Origin: CAZSMC01 sp964607755
Lineage (GTDB): Bacteria > Zhuqueibacterota > Zhuqueibacteria > Residuimicrobiales > Krinioviventaceae
DNA length: 14,155 nt
Direction of reading: 5' to 3'
Assembly: GCA_964607755.1 (NCBI GenBank)
Contig: CAZSMC010000092.1
Location: 1 to 14,155 of the forward strand
A program made the position numbers and the translations under genes. This document shows, piece after piece, positions 1-7,480 of this stretch. The notes beneath the pieces are model-generated. The model saw only the letters and a program-made list of their open reading frames with translations, had not been told where the DNA came from and made no database searches. Numbering within the stretch: the first letter of the stretch is position 1; each line of letters opens with the position of its first letter.

Positions 1-536
1 TCTGTGCGCACCACCGAACGGAATCCGCCAATAAAAACATAAACCATGCTGAAAACCGCACCAACAGAAACACCGAGCCACAATGGCCACTGAAAAAAGA
101 ATTTTAACAACACACCTAGCATGAGGACATAAGGCGCAGGAGATGTCATAAAAAAAACAAACAGCGCGCTGACATATGAAGGGAACCGACCGTAGGCTTT
201 ATTCATCTGATCAGGAATCGTAAGCACCGGGACTTTGCGCGCCCGCTTTGCCATAAAAATGGCAAAAAAGAAAGCGGACAGATAATACGGCACGCCAAAA
301 ACCAGCCAGTTGGAAATGCCGTACCGGTAGCTGAACTCTCCCACCCCAAGAATCCCGCCATACCAGGTGGACACAATAGTCGCGACAAACATTGGCAGGG
401 TCAATCGCCGGCCGGCTAACAGGAATCCGGCTGCGTCGCCGGCATCCGCTTTGCGGCTGAACCGGTAGACAAGATAAACAGTAAAGCTGATATAGGAAAG
501 AATGATCGCTGTTTCAATAACACCAATTTGCTGCAT
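1..536 (-). CDS. Sodium:solute symporter (SSS family), N-terminal part, cut by window edge
   Basis: An inner-membrane transporter that would couple solute uptake to the sodium gradient; the solute cannot be told from this part. About 178 codons are visible, starting MQQIGVIETAIILSYISFTV, of a family usually near 500-550 residues, and the frame is still open at base 1. The visible part has hydrophobic segments near residues 6-25, 45-60, 75-95, 118-140 and 148-170. It also has the family-like stretch FLLAGRRLTLPMFVATIVS, followed by STWYGG, and ends in GGFRSVVRT, which resembles the GG-R-V-TD region of SSS proteins. The ATG at 534-536 is preceded by GAGGTG, which supports this start. It diverges from the OPT transporter across a 354-bp gap. 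Family assignment is fairly secure; substrate is unknown. Confidence 0.85.
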   Translation of the reverse strand, partial: MQQIGVIETAIILSYISFTVYLVYRFSRKADAGDAAGFLLAGRRLTLPMFVATIVSTWYGGILGVGEFSYRYGISNWLVFGVPYYLSAFFFAIFMAKRARKVPVLTIPDQMNKAYGRFPSYVSALFVFFMTSPAPYVLMLGVLLKFFFQWPLWLGVSVGAVFSMVYVFIGGFRSVVRT

Positions 537-890
537 GACACCTCGATAACGTGTATGAAATCTCAAAGATAGTGAATTCAAGAGTGAAAGTAAACATCTT
601 GAATTGAAATACCTCAGTTACAATTCTAACAATGGATCACAAAACTAGTAAATAACACATTATGATTTCAAAATTTATAGAACGATACAACATTGATGCA
701 GAAAAGATTTGTGACCCATTGTTTAATTTAGGTAGAACATATCAACCGATAACTGAGCTTATACCTTGAATTTAAAATGCAGCTTGCTTAATCATGACAA
801 ATTTTTTATTTTGTCTTTTCTTGACTTTTTCAGAATGACGGATTTCAAAAGTGCAAAATCAGATTGTTCATCTAAACAAAGGAAACCGAT
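537..890. other. 354-bp intergenic region between divergent transporters
   Basis: This AT-rich gap carries the start signals for the leftward symporter and the rightward OPT gene. It holds a 96-bp unit with inverted ends (628-723, listed separately) and a small inverted repeat, GACAAA at 796-801 and TTTGTC at 810-815. A TTGACT hexamer lies at 821-826 but has no convincing -10 partner. I see no credible gene: a reading frame of 84 codons from 851 overlaps the OPT gene in another frame and looks spurious. Individual promoters could not be placed with confidence. Confidence 0.6.
628..723. repeat. 96-bp unit with inverted terminal arms, copy 1
   Basis: The left end AACAATGGATCACAAA (628-643) is matched by the reverse complement of TTTGTGACCCATTGTT (708-723), with one mismatch in 16. 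The same 13-base arms, in the same inverted orientation and at the same 96-bp total length, recur at 8664-8759, while the 70-bp interiors align at about the level expected by chance in either orientation. It lies between two divergent transporter genes. It may be a tiny non-autonomous mobile element (MITE-like), or a pair of protein-binding sites with centres 83 bp apart. No target-site duplication is clear here (flanks ...CAATTCT and TAATTTA...). Confidence 0.65.
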
Positions 891-2798
891 ATGCCGGATT
901 ACAAACCTTACGTTCCACCAGAACAGAGCTTGAAAGATTTCAATCCCAAAAGCGTGATTTTTGGAATTCTCTTTGGTGTTGTTTTTGGATCTGCCAATGC
1001 CTACCTCGGATTACGCGTTGGACTGACCATTTCCACTGCGATTCCATTAGCGATTGTCTCAGTTGCTGTTTTCAGATTATTGCAGCCTGTCTTTGGCAAG
1101 TCTAACATTTTAGAACAAAACATCGCCGCCACTACCGGATCCGCCAGTTCATCGCTGGCGTCGGGAATTATTTTTACCATTCCGGCGCTTTTCTTGTGGG
1201 GCTTTAGTCCTTCACTTTTGCAGATTGGGGTTTTAGCCATGCTCGGCGGTGTGCTGGGCGTTCTTTTTATGATTCCGCTTCGCCCCTTTCTCATTGTTCG
1301 AGAACATAAAACCCTGCCCTATCCCGAAGGCACTGCCGCTGCCCAGGTGCTGATGGCAGCCGATGCCGGCGGAGCTCGAGCCAAAAATGTGTTTGTCGGG
1401 CTGGGGATAGGTGCCGTCTATAAATTCATAATCAGTTTTTTAAAAGCATGGCCAGAGTCATTGCACCTCAAACTGCCACTTATGAAAAAAGCCCAGGTCG
1501 GTCTCGAAGCTGGACCTGCTTTACTTGGCGTCGGTTATATTCTGGGATACCGTATAGCAGGCATTATGGTTGCAGGAGGCCTGCTGTCGTGGGTCGGGAT
1601 TATTCCGCTGATCAATCATTTCGGCGAAGGTTTAACCTCTCCTTTGTTTCCGGAAACAGAAATGATCATCCGTGATATGACAGCACGCGAAATCTGGACA
1701 AAATATATCCGCTACGTTGGTGCTGGTGCTGTGGCGTTCGGAGGGATTATTACTGTTATCAAATCAATCCCGACCATGTTCAGCTCGCTTAAAACCGGTT
1801 TGAAAGAATTACTCAAGAGAGCAGAATTGGATGAGGCGAAACCATTGCGCACCGAACATGATCTGCCGATGATTGTCGTGCTCATCGGTGTTGTCATCGT
1901 TACCCTGGCAATCATTTCCACCCGGCACGTTCTCGGACTTGAATCCACCTTATTTGTACGCATTGTCGGTGCGTTATGTATCGCCGTGTTTGCCTTTATG
2001 TTTGTGACCGTTTCATCGCGAATTGTAGGTCTGGTTGGTGTTTCGTCAAACCCAACCTCCGGCATGACGATTGTCACCCTGCTGGGAACCAGTCTTATCT
2101 TTGTTGCTCTTGGCTGGACTGGTGATTTTGGCAAAGCGGCCGTGCTGACTATCGGAACGGTTGTATGCGTAGCCTCGTCCATTGCCGGGGATATTTCACA
2201 GGATTTAAAAGCTGGTTTTCTCATCGGCGCCACCCCAAGAAAACAGCAAACCGCAGAGATCATCGGCGCGGTGACTTCAGCTTTTGCTATTGCCGGTGCT
2301 GTCTGGCTGCTCGGACGTGCTTTTTCATTCGGTTCGGCAGAACTTCCGGCTCCGCAAGCAACGCTGATGAAAACAGTTATCGAGGGTGTATTGCAAGCTG
2401 ATCTGCCCTGGGGACTGGTCATGACCGGTGCCTCCCTGGCTTTGATGGCTGAACTGCTCGGTGTTCCGTCATTGCCATTTGCCGTAGGAATCTATCTTCC
2501 TTTAGCCACCATGACCCCGGTATTTGTCGGCGGTGTGTTGCGACATTTTGTTGATAAAAAGAAAAAATCCGAGTCTAAAGAAAAACAAGAAACCAAACAA
2601 GGTGTGTTGCTCGGTTCCGGATTAATCGCCGGAGAAGGATTGATGGGCGTGTTCATTGCCGCCTTTGCCGCCCTGGCAGGACATCTGCCTTACGGTATCG
2701 GCCTGGCCTGGCCTGAACCACTCGGACAATTTGTTTCGCTGGCTGGTTTTGTAGTACTGTGTGTGATTCTGGTTCGACTGGCGAGAACGAAAGCGTGA
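891..2798 (+). CDS. OPT-family oligopeptide transporter
   Basis: A 635-residue integral membrane protein, within the usual 600-700 range of prokaryotic OPT transporters, which take up short peptides or metal chelates in symport with protons. Family signatures are the PYPEGTAAAQVL stretch near residues 142-153, NPTSGMT near 387-393, and AGDISQDLKAGFLIGATP with a following RKQQ near 432-453. Around 14-16 hydrophobic segments fill the protein, with a charged cytoplasmic stretch near residues 303-325 and another (KKKKSESKEKQETK) near 560-573. The ATG at 891 is preceded by AAAGGA at a spacing of 7, which fixes the start. It stands alone, ends at a strong hairpin, and converges with the LacI-type gene. 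OPT family is confident; substrate is unknown. Confidence 0.93.
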   Translation: MPDYKPYVPPEQSLKDFNPKSVIFGILFGVVFGSANAYLGLRVGLTISTAIPLAIVSVAVFRLLQPVFGKSNILEQNIAATTGSASSSLASGIIFTIPALFLWGFSPSLLQIGVLAMLGGVLGVLFMIPLRPFLIVREHKTLPYPEGTAAAQVLMAADAGGARAKNVFVGLGIGAVYKFIISFLKAWPESLHLKLPLMKKAQVGLEAGPALLGVGYILGYRIAGIMVAGGLLSWVGIIPLINHFGEGLTSPLFPETEMIIRDMTAREIWTKYIRYVGAGAVAFGGIITVIKSIPTMFSSLKTGLKELLKRAELDEAKPLRTEHDLPMIVVLIGVVIVTLAIISTRHVLGLESTLFVRIVGALCIAVFAFMFVTVSSRIVGLVGVSSNPTSGMTIVTLLGTSLIFVALGWTGDFGKAAVLTIGTVVCVASSIAGDISQDLKAGFLIGATPRKQQTAEIIGAVTSAFAIAGAVWLLGRAFSFGSAELPAPQATLMKTVIEGVLQADLPWGLVMTGASLALMAELLGVPSLPFAVGIYLPLATMTPVFVGGVLRHFVDKKKKSESKEKQETKQGVLLGSGLIAGEGLMGVFIAAFAALAGHLPYGIGLAWPEPLGQFVSLAGFVVLCVILVRLARTKA

Positions 2799-2809
2799 TT
2801 TTAACGATT

Positions 2810-2834
2810 GGACGGTGCAGGTTACGCACCGTCC
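2810..2834. terminator. Hairpin between convergent genes, probable terminator
   Basis: GGACGGTGC (2810-2818) and GCACCGTCC (2826-2834) form a perfect 9-bp GC-rich stem with a 7-base loop. It starts 11 bases past the OPT stop codon and ends 3 bases before the stop codon of the leftward LacI-type gene, so it could serve both strands. The U-tract is poor (TGTCTATATTT on the + strand), so termination may be incomplete or factor-assisted. Confidence 0.65.
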
Positions 2835-2837
2835 TGT

Positions 2838-3770
2838 CTATATTTGGCAGTGATCAGTGTGCAATAAAATAGTGCGAGATTTGCATCCAGGACGCATCTG
2901 TTCAAATAAAAGCTCGAGAGAATGACTCGTTAGGGCATGTGTATCCCTCTCAACGATCAAATATGGACAAGGCAGGAAAAAGGCTTCCCCGCAATGACCC
3001 GACCCGGCAAGGGCAATGTCTTCCGGGACTGTAAGGTGTTGTTCACAAGCAGCCCGGTAAGCTCCCAAAGCGATGATATCATCGGCACAAAAAATAGCCT
3101 GCTTTTGTAGAGATTGCCGGAGATGTTTTGTCATTGCTTCATAAGCACCCGAAACAGTCATGTTACATTCGAGTTCAGCAAAATCTTTTACATCATGATG
3201 ATCTGCAACAGCGTTTTTGAAACAACGACGTCGCGCAGATATATAGGAAGGGACGTTCATCGGGCCAAGATAGACAAACCGGGAAAAGCCGTCTGCGACC
3301 AGTTTGTTGACAATTTCGATAATACTTTTGTGTTCATTAATACTAACAGAAGGAAACTGATTCGATGTTTCGTGGGCATCTAAAAATACGATCGGTATTT
3401 TAAGCGAATTTAAACGCTCAATATCATGATCGCTGTAATCTGTGCCAGTCAATGACAGCAAAACTCCCTTGACGCCGATTTCTTTGAAATGACGAATGTG
3501 TGCCCATTCAAGGTTGATGTTACCGCGACTGAAACGGATACAAGCTTCATAATTATGATCACGCGATTTTTCTAATACTTGGTCAATAATTTGGCGATAA
3601 TAGGAATGCTGAGCATGCGGCAGGACGAGCCCAATAACTTTTGGTTGTAATGTGTCCTGATTTAATGACGCGCCCTTGTTGTTTATGGTCAGTTTTTCAG
3701 AGACAGAATCAACGGAATGGCGAGCGCTATGCTGCCAGTGAAATGGTAAATAGTCTGAACAAGACGTCAT
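2838..3770 (-). CDS. LacI-type ligand-binding protein lacking the helix-turn-helix domain
   Basis: A 310-residue protein whose residues 44-310 match the sugar-binding (periplasmic-binding-protein-like) domain of LacI/GalR regulators. This domain opens with KVIGLVLPHAQHSYYRQIID, has KGVLLSL, IPIVFLD and FVYLGP strands, contains CADDIIALGAYRAA at 228-241, and then VPEDIALAGSG. LacI regulators normally begin with a roughly 60-residue helix-turn-helix and hinge. Here the first 43 residues show no such motif, and the other two frames upstream hold none either, so it does not look like a simple frameshift. No signal peptide is evident, so it is probably cytoplasmic. I chose the ATG at 3768-3770 because GAGG lies 8 bases ahead; an in-frame GTG at 3779 overlaps that site. 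It diverges from the membrane winged-helix regulator and may act as its ligand-sensing partner (inference). Confidence 0.8.
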   Translation of the reverse strand: MTSCSDYLPFHWQHSARHSVDSVSEKLTINNKGASLNQDTLQPKVIGLVLPHAQHSYYRQIIDQVLEKSRDHNYEACIRFSRGNINLEWAHIRHFKEIGVKGVLLSLTGTDYSDHDIERLNSLKIPIVFLDAHETSNQFPSVSINEHKSIIEIVNKLVADGFSRFVYLGPMNVPSYISARRRCFKNAVADHHDVKDFAELECNMTVSGAYEAMTKHLRQSLQKQAIFCADDIIALGAYRAACEQHLTVPEDIALAGSGHCGEAFFLPCPYLIVERDTHALTSHSLELLFEQMRPGCKSRTILLHTDHCQI

Positions 3771-3802
3771 TTGAAACACCTCGTTGAAATTTTTTATATT
3801 TG

Positions 3803-3822
3803 CAATACATCTTACAATACAT
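3803..3822. repeat. Direct repeat CAATACAT x2, 12-bp period
   Basis: CAATACAT occurs at 3803-3810 and 3815-3822, 12 bases apart, just upstream of the leftward LacI-type gene, and TTACAT follows. It may be a regulatory site in that gene's promoter region, but AT-rich DNA produces such repeats by chance fairly often. Confidence 0.35.
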
Positions 3823-3850
3823 TACATTTACCAAATAATCAACGTATTAA

Positions 3851-3874
3851 CTGTTTACAACTCGTTATAAACAG
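3851..3874. promoter_or_regulatory. 24-bp near-palindrome, candidate operator between divergent regulators
   Basis: The half CTGTTTACAACT (3851-3862) matches the reverse complement of CGTTATAAACAG (3863-3874) at 10 of 12 positions, with perfect 7-base outer arms CTGTTTA and TAAACAG. It lies 80 bp upstream of the LacI-type start and 69 bp upstream of the winged-helix start, where an operator for either or both would be expected. Since the LacI-type protein lacks a DNA-binding domain, the winged-helix protein is the likelier binder (inference). Confidence 0.5.
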
Positions 3875-3943
3875 GTTTTAATTGAATTAATAAACTTTAT
3901 TTTTAAATTAAGAAAAGCGCAGTTCGTATTTTTTCCTGCCATC

Positions 3944-5206
3944 ATGATAAAAAAAGAGAAAATACAAACTCTTCTTGAGCAGCGTATTTTTCCGAGTGAG
4001 GAATTTCAGGACGCGCAAACGTATCAGTTACTTTTGCAGTATCTTGTCAATGCGTCAATTAATGGAGAGTCACCAAAAGAATCGACTATTGCCATCGAGG
4101 TGTTCAATAAACACGTCCCGGTTGATATTCATAATAGCTCCACCGTGCGAGTTTATATACATAATCTTCGTAAAAAACTCGATAGTTACTACCTGAACGA
4201 GGGTAAAGATGATACGATCCGGCTGACCATTCCCAAAGGGCACTATGAAGTTCATTTTGAAAAAAGAGAAATTCAAAGCAAACGCAGCCGTGTCAAAAAA
4301 AGTTCAGTCGTTCTTTTCATCTCCATTAGCTTATTGTTGCTCTCTAATCTGTTCTGGTTCATACATAATCAAAATACAGTAAAAGTTTCGGCGCGTTATA
4401 CTGATTTGAATAACCTGGTCTGGCAGGAATTTGCCTCTAGTAATTTTCCAATTGAAATTGTATTAGGAGATTATTTTTTTCTGTCTAAAAATCAATCGGA
4501 CGGATTGCCTATAGATTATGTCCGCAGTGCGCAAATCAATACTCCGGCGGATTTAGACTATTTCATAAAAAAATTAAATCTACCAAGACAGTCATTTGAA
4601 GAATCCAAACATTCTTTTTTCGGCAAATATGCACCATGGTCCTTATTTGAAATTTTACCGCCGCTCGTTCTTGCTGGCGAATCGGTTATTCTGAAAATCT
4701 CGTCAGAGTTGCAATGGACAGACTTGTTGCATCACGATATCATTTTTATCGGATCATTCAAGACCTTGCGGTTGCTCAATAACGTGGTTAACAATTTGCA
4801 CTTCACCTATCAGGTCAAACCAACCAAACTTTTTTTTCATGGGTACAAGGATCAGCCGCCGCGAGAGTACAGCGTATTAAAATCATCGGATACTGGCCAT
4901 GAAATCGACTATGCTATTGTGGCCAAAGTTCCCGGCCCCAATCAAAATACAATTATGATCATTATTTCAAATCACGATATCGGCACAACATCGGTAACAA
5001 AATATTTTACCACTCCGGAAAAACTGGAATACTTTGAAGAGAATTATTTGCGACATCGGGCCCAGTCTCCTACTCGCTATTTTGAGACGATTTTCCGCGT
5101 TGAGGGGTTTAATCGCACAGGTACCAGCACGGAACTGCTGCATTTTATCCCAATCGATGAATCTTTTAGCTTTAGCCGAACAGCCCAGCAAGATTCACTT
5201 GAATGA
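3944..5206 (+). CDS. Membrane-anchored winged-helix transcriptional regulator
   Basis: A 420-residue predicted one-component regulator. Residues ~25-105 form a winged-helix DNA-binding domain; the recognisable pieces are LLQYLVNASINGE, STIAIEVFNKHVPVD, TVRVYIHNLRKKLDSYY and the wing TIRLTIPKGHYEVHF. A basic stretch (KSKRSRVKK-like, 112-119) precedes a single hydrophobic segment at 120-141, so the rest should lie outside the membrane. This ToxR/CadC-like layout puts the DNA-binding part inside. The outer domain (~145-420) ends in a conserved-looking block: DYAIVAKVPGPNQNTIMII, then SNHDIGTTSVTKYFTTPEKLE. From memory, that block resembles the C-terminal part of similar membrane winged-helix proteins in Acidobacteria. 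Its ligand is unknown. It diverges from the LacI-type gene and precedes the DUF4954 and SIS genes by 53 bp, so it probably controls them. Confidence 0.8.
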   Translation: MIKKEKIQTLLEQRIFPSEEFQDAQTYQLLLQYLVNASINGESPKESTIAIEVFNKHVPVDIHNSSTVRVYIHNLRKKLDSYYLNEGKDDTIRLTIPKGHYEVHFEKREIQSKRSRVKKSSVVLFISISLLLLSNLFWFIHNQNTVKVSARYTDLNNLVWQEFASSNFPIEIVLGDYFFLSKNQSDGLPIDYVRSAQINTPADLDYFIKKLNLPRQSFEESKHSFFGKYAPWSLFEILPPLVLAGESVILKISSELQWTDLLHHDIIFIGSFKTLRLLNNVVNNLHFTYQVKPTKLFFHGYKDQPPREYSVLKSSDTGHEIDYAIVAKVPGPNQNTIMIIISNHDIGTTSVTKYFTTPEKLEYFEENYLRHRAQSPTRYFETIFRVEGFNRTGTSTELLHFIPIDESFSFSRTAQQDSLE

Positions 5207-5259
5207 AATACAAGTTATAAAAATTACTAAATTTATCATTTTTTTAATTCGGAGGGTGT

Positions 5260-7461
5260 ATGGACACTGTATCCATCATAGAATCACCAAAAAGTGGTCG
5301 GGATTTTATTCCGTCGCAATTTTTACCGCAAGGCAAGAATGAATATTATCTCCGCAACCAGCAATTTGGTACGCCGGATAAAAAGTGGCGTCATCTGAGA
5401 TCTTTTGAAGTCGAGATGCTGGTGAAAAACAATAACAGTGCCAATGAATGGGATGATATTTGGGTGACAGATGAATTTGATCCTGATCTGATCAAAAATT
5501 CTGAATTCTTTGGCATGGTTCGAATTGGCCGGCTCACTGATATGTTTTTACAGCACCATGACTTGCAGCTACCAGCCGGAATCACCAACAGCAAGATCAT
5601 TTCCTGCGACATCGGCGATGATGTTGCCATCCACAATGTGCCTTACCTGGCGCATTATATCATTGGCGAGCGGTGCATTCTCGCCAACATCGATGAAATG
5701 CACACCACAAATCACGCTAAATTTGGCAACGGTATCCTCAAAGACGGCGAAGATGAGGATGTTCGCGTCTGGCTGGACGTTATGAACGAAACCGGCGCGA
5801 GACAAATCATGCCCTTTGACGGCATGCTGCCTGCTGATGCTTACCTGTGGGCAAAATACCGGGATGATGAAAAATTGCAAAAAAAGTTAGGCGAATACAC
5901 TCAAAATCAATTCGATTCCCGGCGCGGATATTACGGCACCGTGGGTGAACAATGCGTCATTAAAAATTCGCGCATTCTCAAAGACGTCAAAATCGGTTCC
6001 CATTGTTATATCAAAGGGGCAAATAAATTAAAAAACCTGACTATCAATTCCACTATAGAAGAAAAGACACAAATCGGTGAAGGCGTGGAACTTGTGAACG
6101 GCATCATTGGCAACGGATGTCATATTTTTTACGGCTGTAAAGCGGTCCGGTTCGTGCTTCGGGATCGTTCCAATCTCAAATATGGCGCCCGGCTTATCAA
6201 TTCATTTTTGGGTGAAAACTCGACGATTTCCTGCTGTGAGGTGCTGAATAATCTCATTTTCCCGGCGCATGAACAGCATCACAACAACTCTTTTCTCATC
6301 GCTTCTGTGGTGAAAGGTCAAAGCAACATGGCAGCCGGCGCGACTATCGGCTCCAATCATAATAGCCGGGCAAATGACAATGAAATCGAAGCCGGACGCG
6401 GCTTTTGGCCGGGACTTTGTTCGAGCGTCAAGCATTCAAGCCGGTTTGCCTCTTTTATTCTGTTGGCCAAAGCCGATTATCCTGCCGAGATGAACATTCC
6501 GCTGCCATTTTCTTTATTGAACAACAATGTGTCCCAGGACATGCTTGAAGTCATGCCCGCGTTCTGGTGGCTATACGACATGTACGCTCTGGCGCGAAAC
6601 ACGTGGAAATTTCAAGCCAGGGACAAACGCCAGCATAAACGCCAGCACATCGAGTTCAATTCGCTGGCACCGGATACCGTGGAAGAGCTGTTACAGGGTC
6701 GCGATCTGCTGGCTCTATGGACGGCAAAAGCCTGGCTCTATTATCAGGGGAAATATTCTACGGAAATGTCTAAACAGGAATTAATATCCAAAGGTCGCGA
6801 TCTGCTGGCCGGCCCTGAGGAAAATCTCCTTGGCATCACTGTATTGGGCGAGAACATAGAAAAAAGCAATCGTAGAGTGATTATCCTGAAAGCCCAGAAA
6901 GGATACCAGGCTTACGAACAAATGATTGTTTATTATGGCATTACAAACCTTCTTGACTATCTTGAAAAGAATCCTCAAGCTTCATTTAAAGACATGACGA
7001 ACGAGCTTTCCGGAGAGCGGCAAACCGAGTGGGTCAATGTTGGCGGACAATTGGTCAAAGAGCAGGATGTGCAGAAATTGCGCGCGGATATTGGCAACGG
7101 CGCACTCGATTCATGGGCTGCCATTCACAAGCGTTATGATGAATTATGGGACAATTATCCCAAAGAAAAACAGCGCCACGCATTGGCCTCGCTGTGCTCA
7201 TTACTTGGCACCTCGTCGCTCACAAAAAAACAATGGCATAAATTACTGGACCGGGCAGTCAGTATTCAAGAATTAATTCGCGATCGTGTTTATGAATCGC
7301 GGCAAAAGGATTATGACAATCCGTTCCGTCAGGCCACATACCGTAACCTGGATGAAATGTATGCTGCCATTGGTACGGTGGAAGATAACAGTTTTATTCA
7401 ACAGGTGCAAAAGGATACAGAATCGTTCAAAAAAAGGATCAATGAGATTAAAAACCGTTAA
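5260..7461 (+). CDS. DUF4954 family left-handed beta-helix protein
   Basis: A 733-residue protein of a family without an established function to my knowledge. The N-terminal part (~45-105) carries WRHLRSFEVEMLV, then NNSANEWDDIWV and FFGMVRIGRL. Next come hexapeptide-type repeats of a left-handed beta-helix near 113-160 (IGDDVAIHNVPYLAHYIIG, then NIDEMHTTNHAKFGNG) and again near 223-400 (IGSHCYIKGANKL, IGEGVELVNGIIGNG, AAGATIGSN). Such folds are typical of sugar-nucleotide acyltransferases and related enzymes, but the acyl-donor machinery is not obvious. Residues ~430-733 are mostly helical and charged. GGAGGG lies just ahead of the ATG, fixing the start. No signal peptide is seen. It sits 19 bp before the SIS gene, which suggests a joint role in sugar-phosphate metabolism (inference). 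A tandem 12-bp repeat at 6625-6648 encodes KRQHKRQH. Confidence 0.85.
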   Translation: MDTVSIIESPKSGRDFIPSQFLPQGKNEYYLRNQQFGTPDKKWRHLRSFEVEMLVKNNNSANEWDDIWVTDEFDPDLIKNSEFFGMVRIGRLTDMFLQHHDLQLPAGITNSKIISCDIGDDVAIHNVPYLAHYIIGERCILANIDEMHTTNHAKFGNGILKDGEDEDVRVWLDVMNETGARQIMPFDGMLPADAYLWAKYRDDEKLQKKLGEYTQNQFDSRRGYYGTVGEQCVIKNSRILKDVKIGSHCYIKGANKLKNLTINSTIEEKTQIGEGVELVNGIIGNGCHIFYGCKAVRFVLRDRSNLKYGARLINSFLGENSTISCCEVLNNLIFPAHEQHHNNSFLIASVVKGQSNMAAGATIGSNHNSRANDNEIEAGRGFWPGLCSSVKHSSRFASFILLAKADYPAEMNIPLPFSLLNNNVSQDMLEVMPAFWWLYDMYALARNTWKFQARDKRQHKRQHIEFNSLAPDTVEELLQGRDLLALWTAKAWLYYQGKYSTEMSKQELISKGRDLLAGPEENLLGITVLGENIEKSNRRVIILKAQKGYQAYEQMIVYYGITNLLDYLEKNPQASFKDMTNELSGERQTEWVNVGGQLVKEQDVQKLRADIGNGALDSWAAIHKRYDELWDNYPKEKQRHALASLCSLLGTSSLTKKQWHKLLDRAVSIQELIRDRVYESRQKDYDNPFRQATYRNLDEMYAAIGTVEDNSFIQQVQKDTESFKKRINEIKNR

Positions 7462-7480
7462 AACTCATAGGGAGGATCAC

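Noticed and set aside
766..794. Promoter TTGAAT-17-TAATCA before the OPT gene
   Set aside because: The -10 hexamer matches poorly. The spacing alone is not enough in AT-rich DNA.
1712..2422. 236-codon frame on the minus strand
   Set aside because: It is antisense to the OPT gene. Its translation is rich in Thr/Pro/Ala/Ser with no domain pattern, while the OPT frame shows strong family motifs.
3661..3780. Hidden helix-turn-helix for the LacI-type gene in another frame
   Set aside because: I translated the other two frames upstream. Both hit stops within short distances and show no HTH-like pattern.
7286..7480. N-terminal extension of the SIS gene by 65 codons
   Set aside because: It lies inside the DUF4954 gene and is rich in Arg/Lys/Met without pattern. 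The ATG at 7481 has GGAGG at ideal spacing and begins a normal SIS N-terminus.
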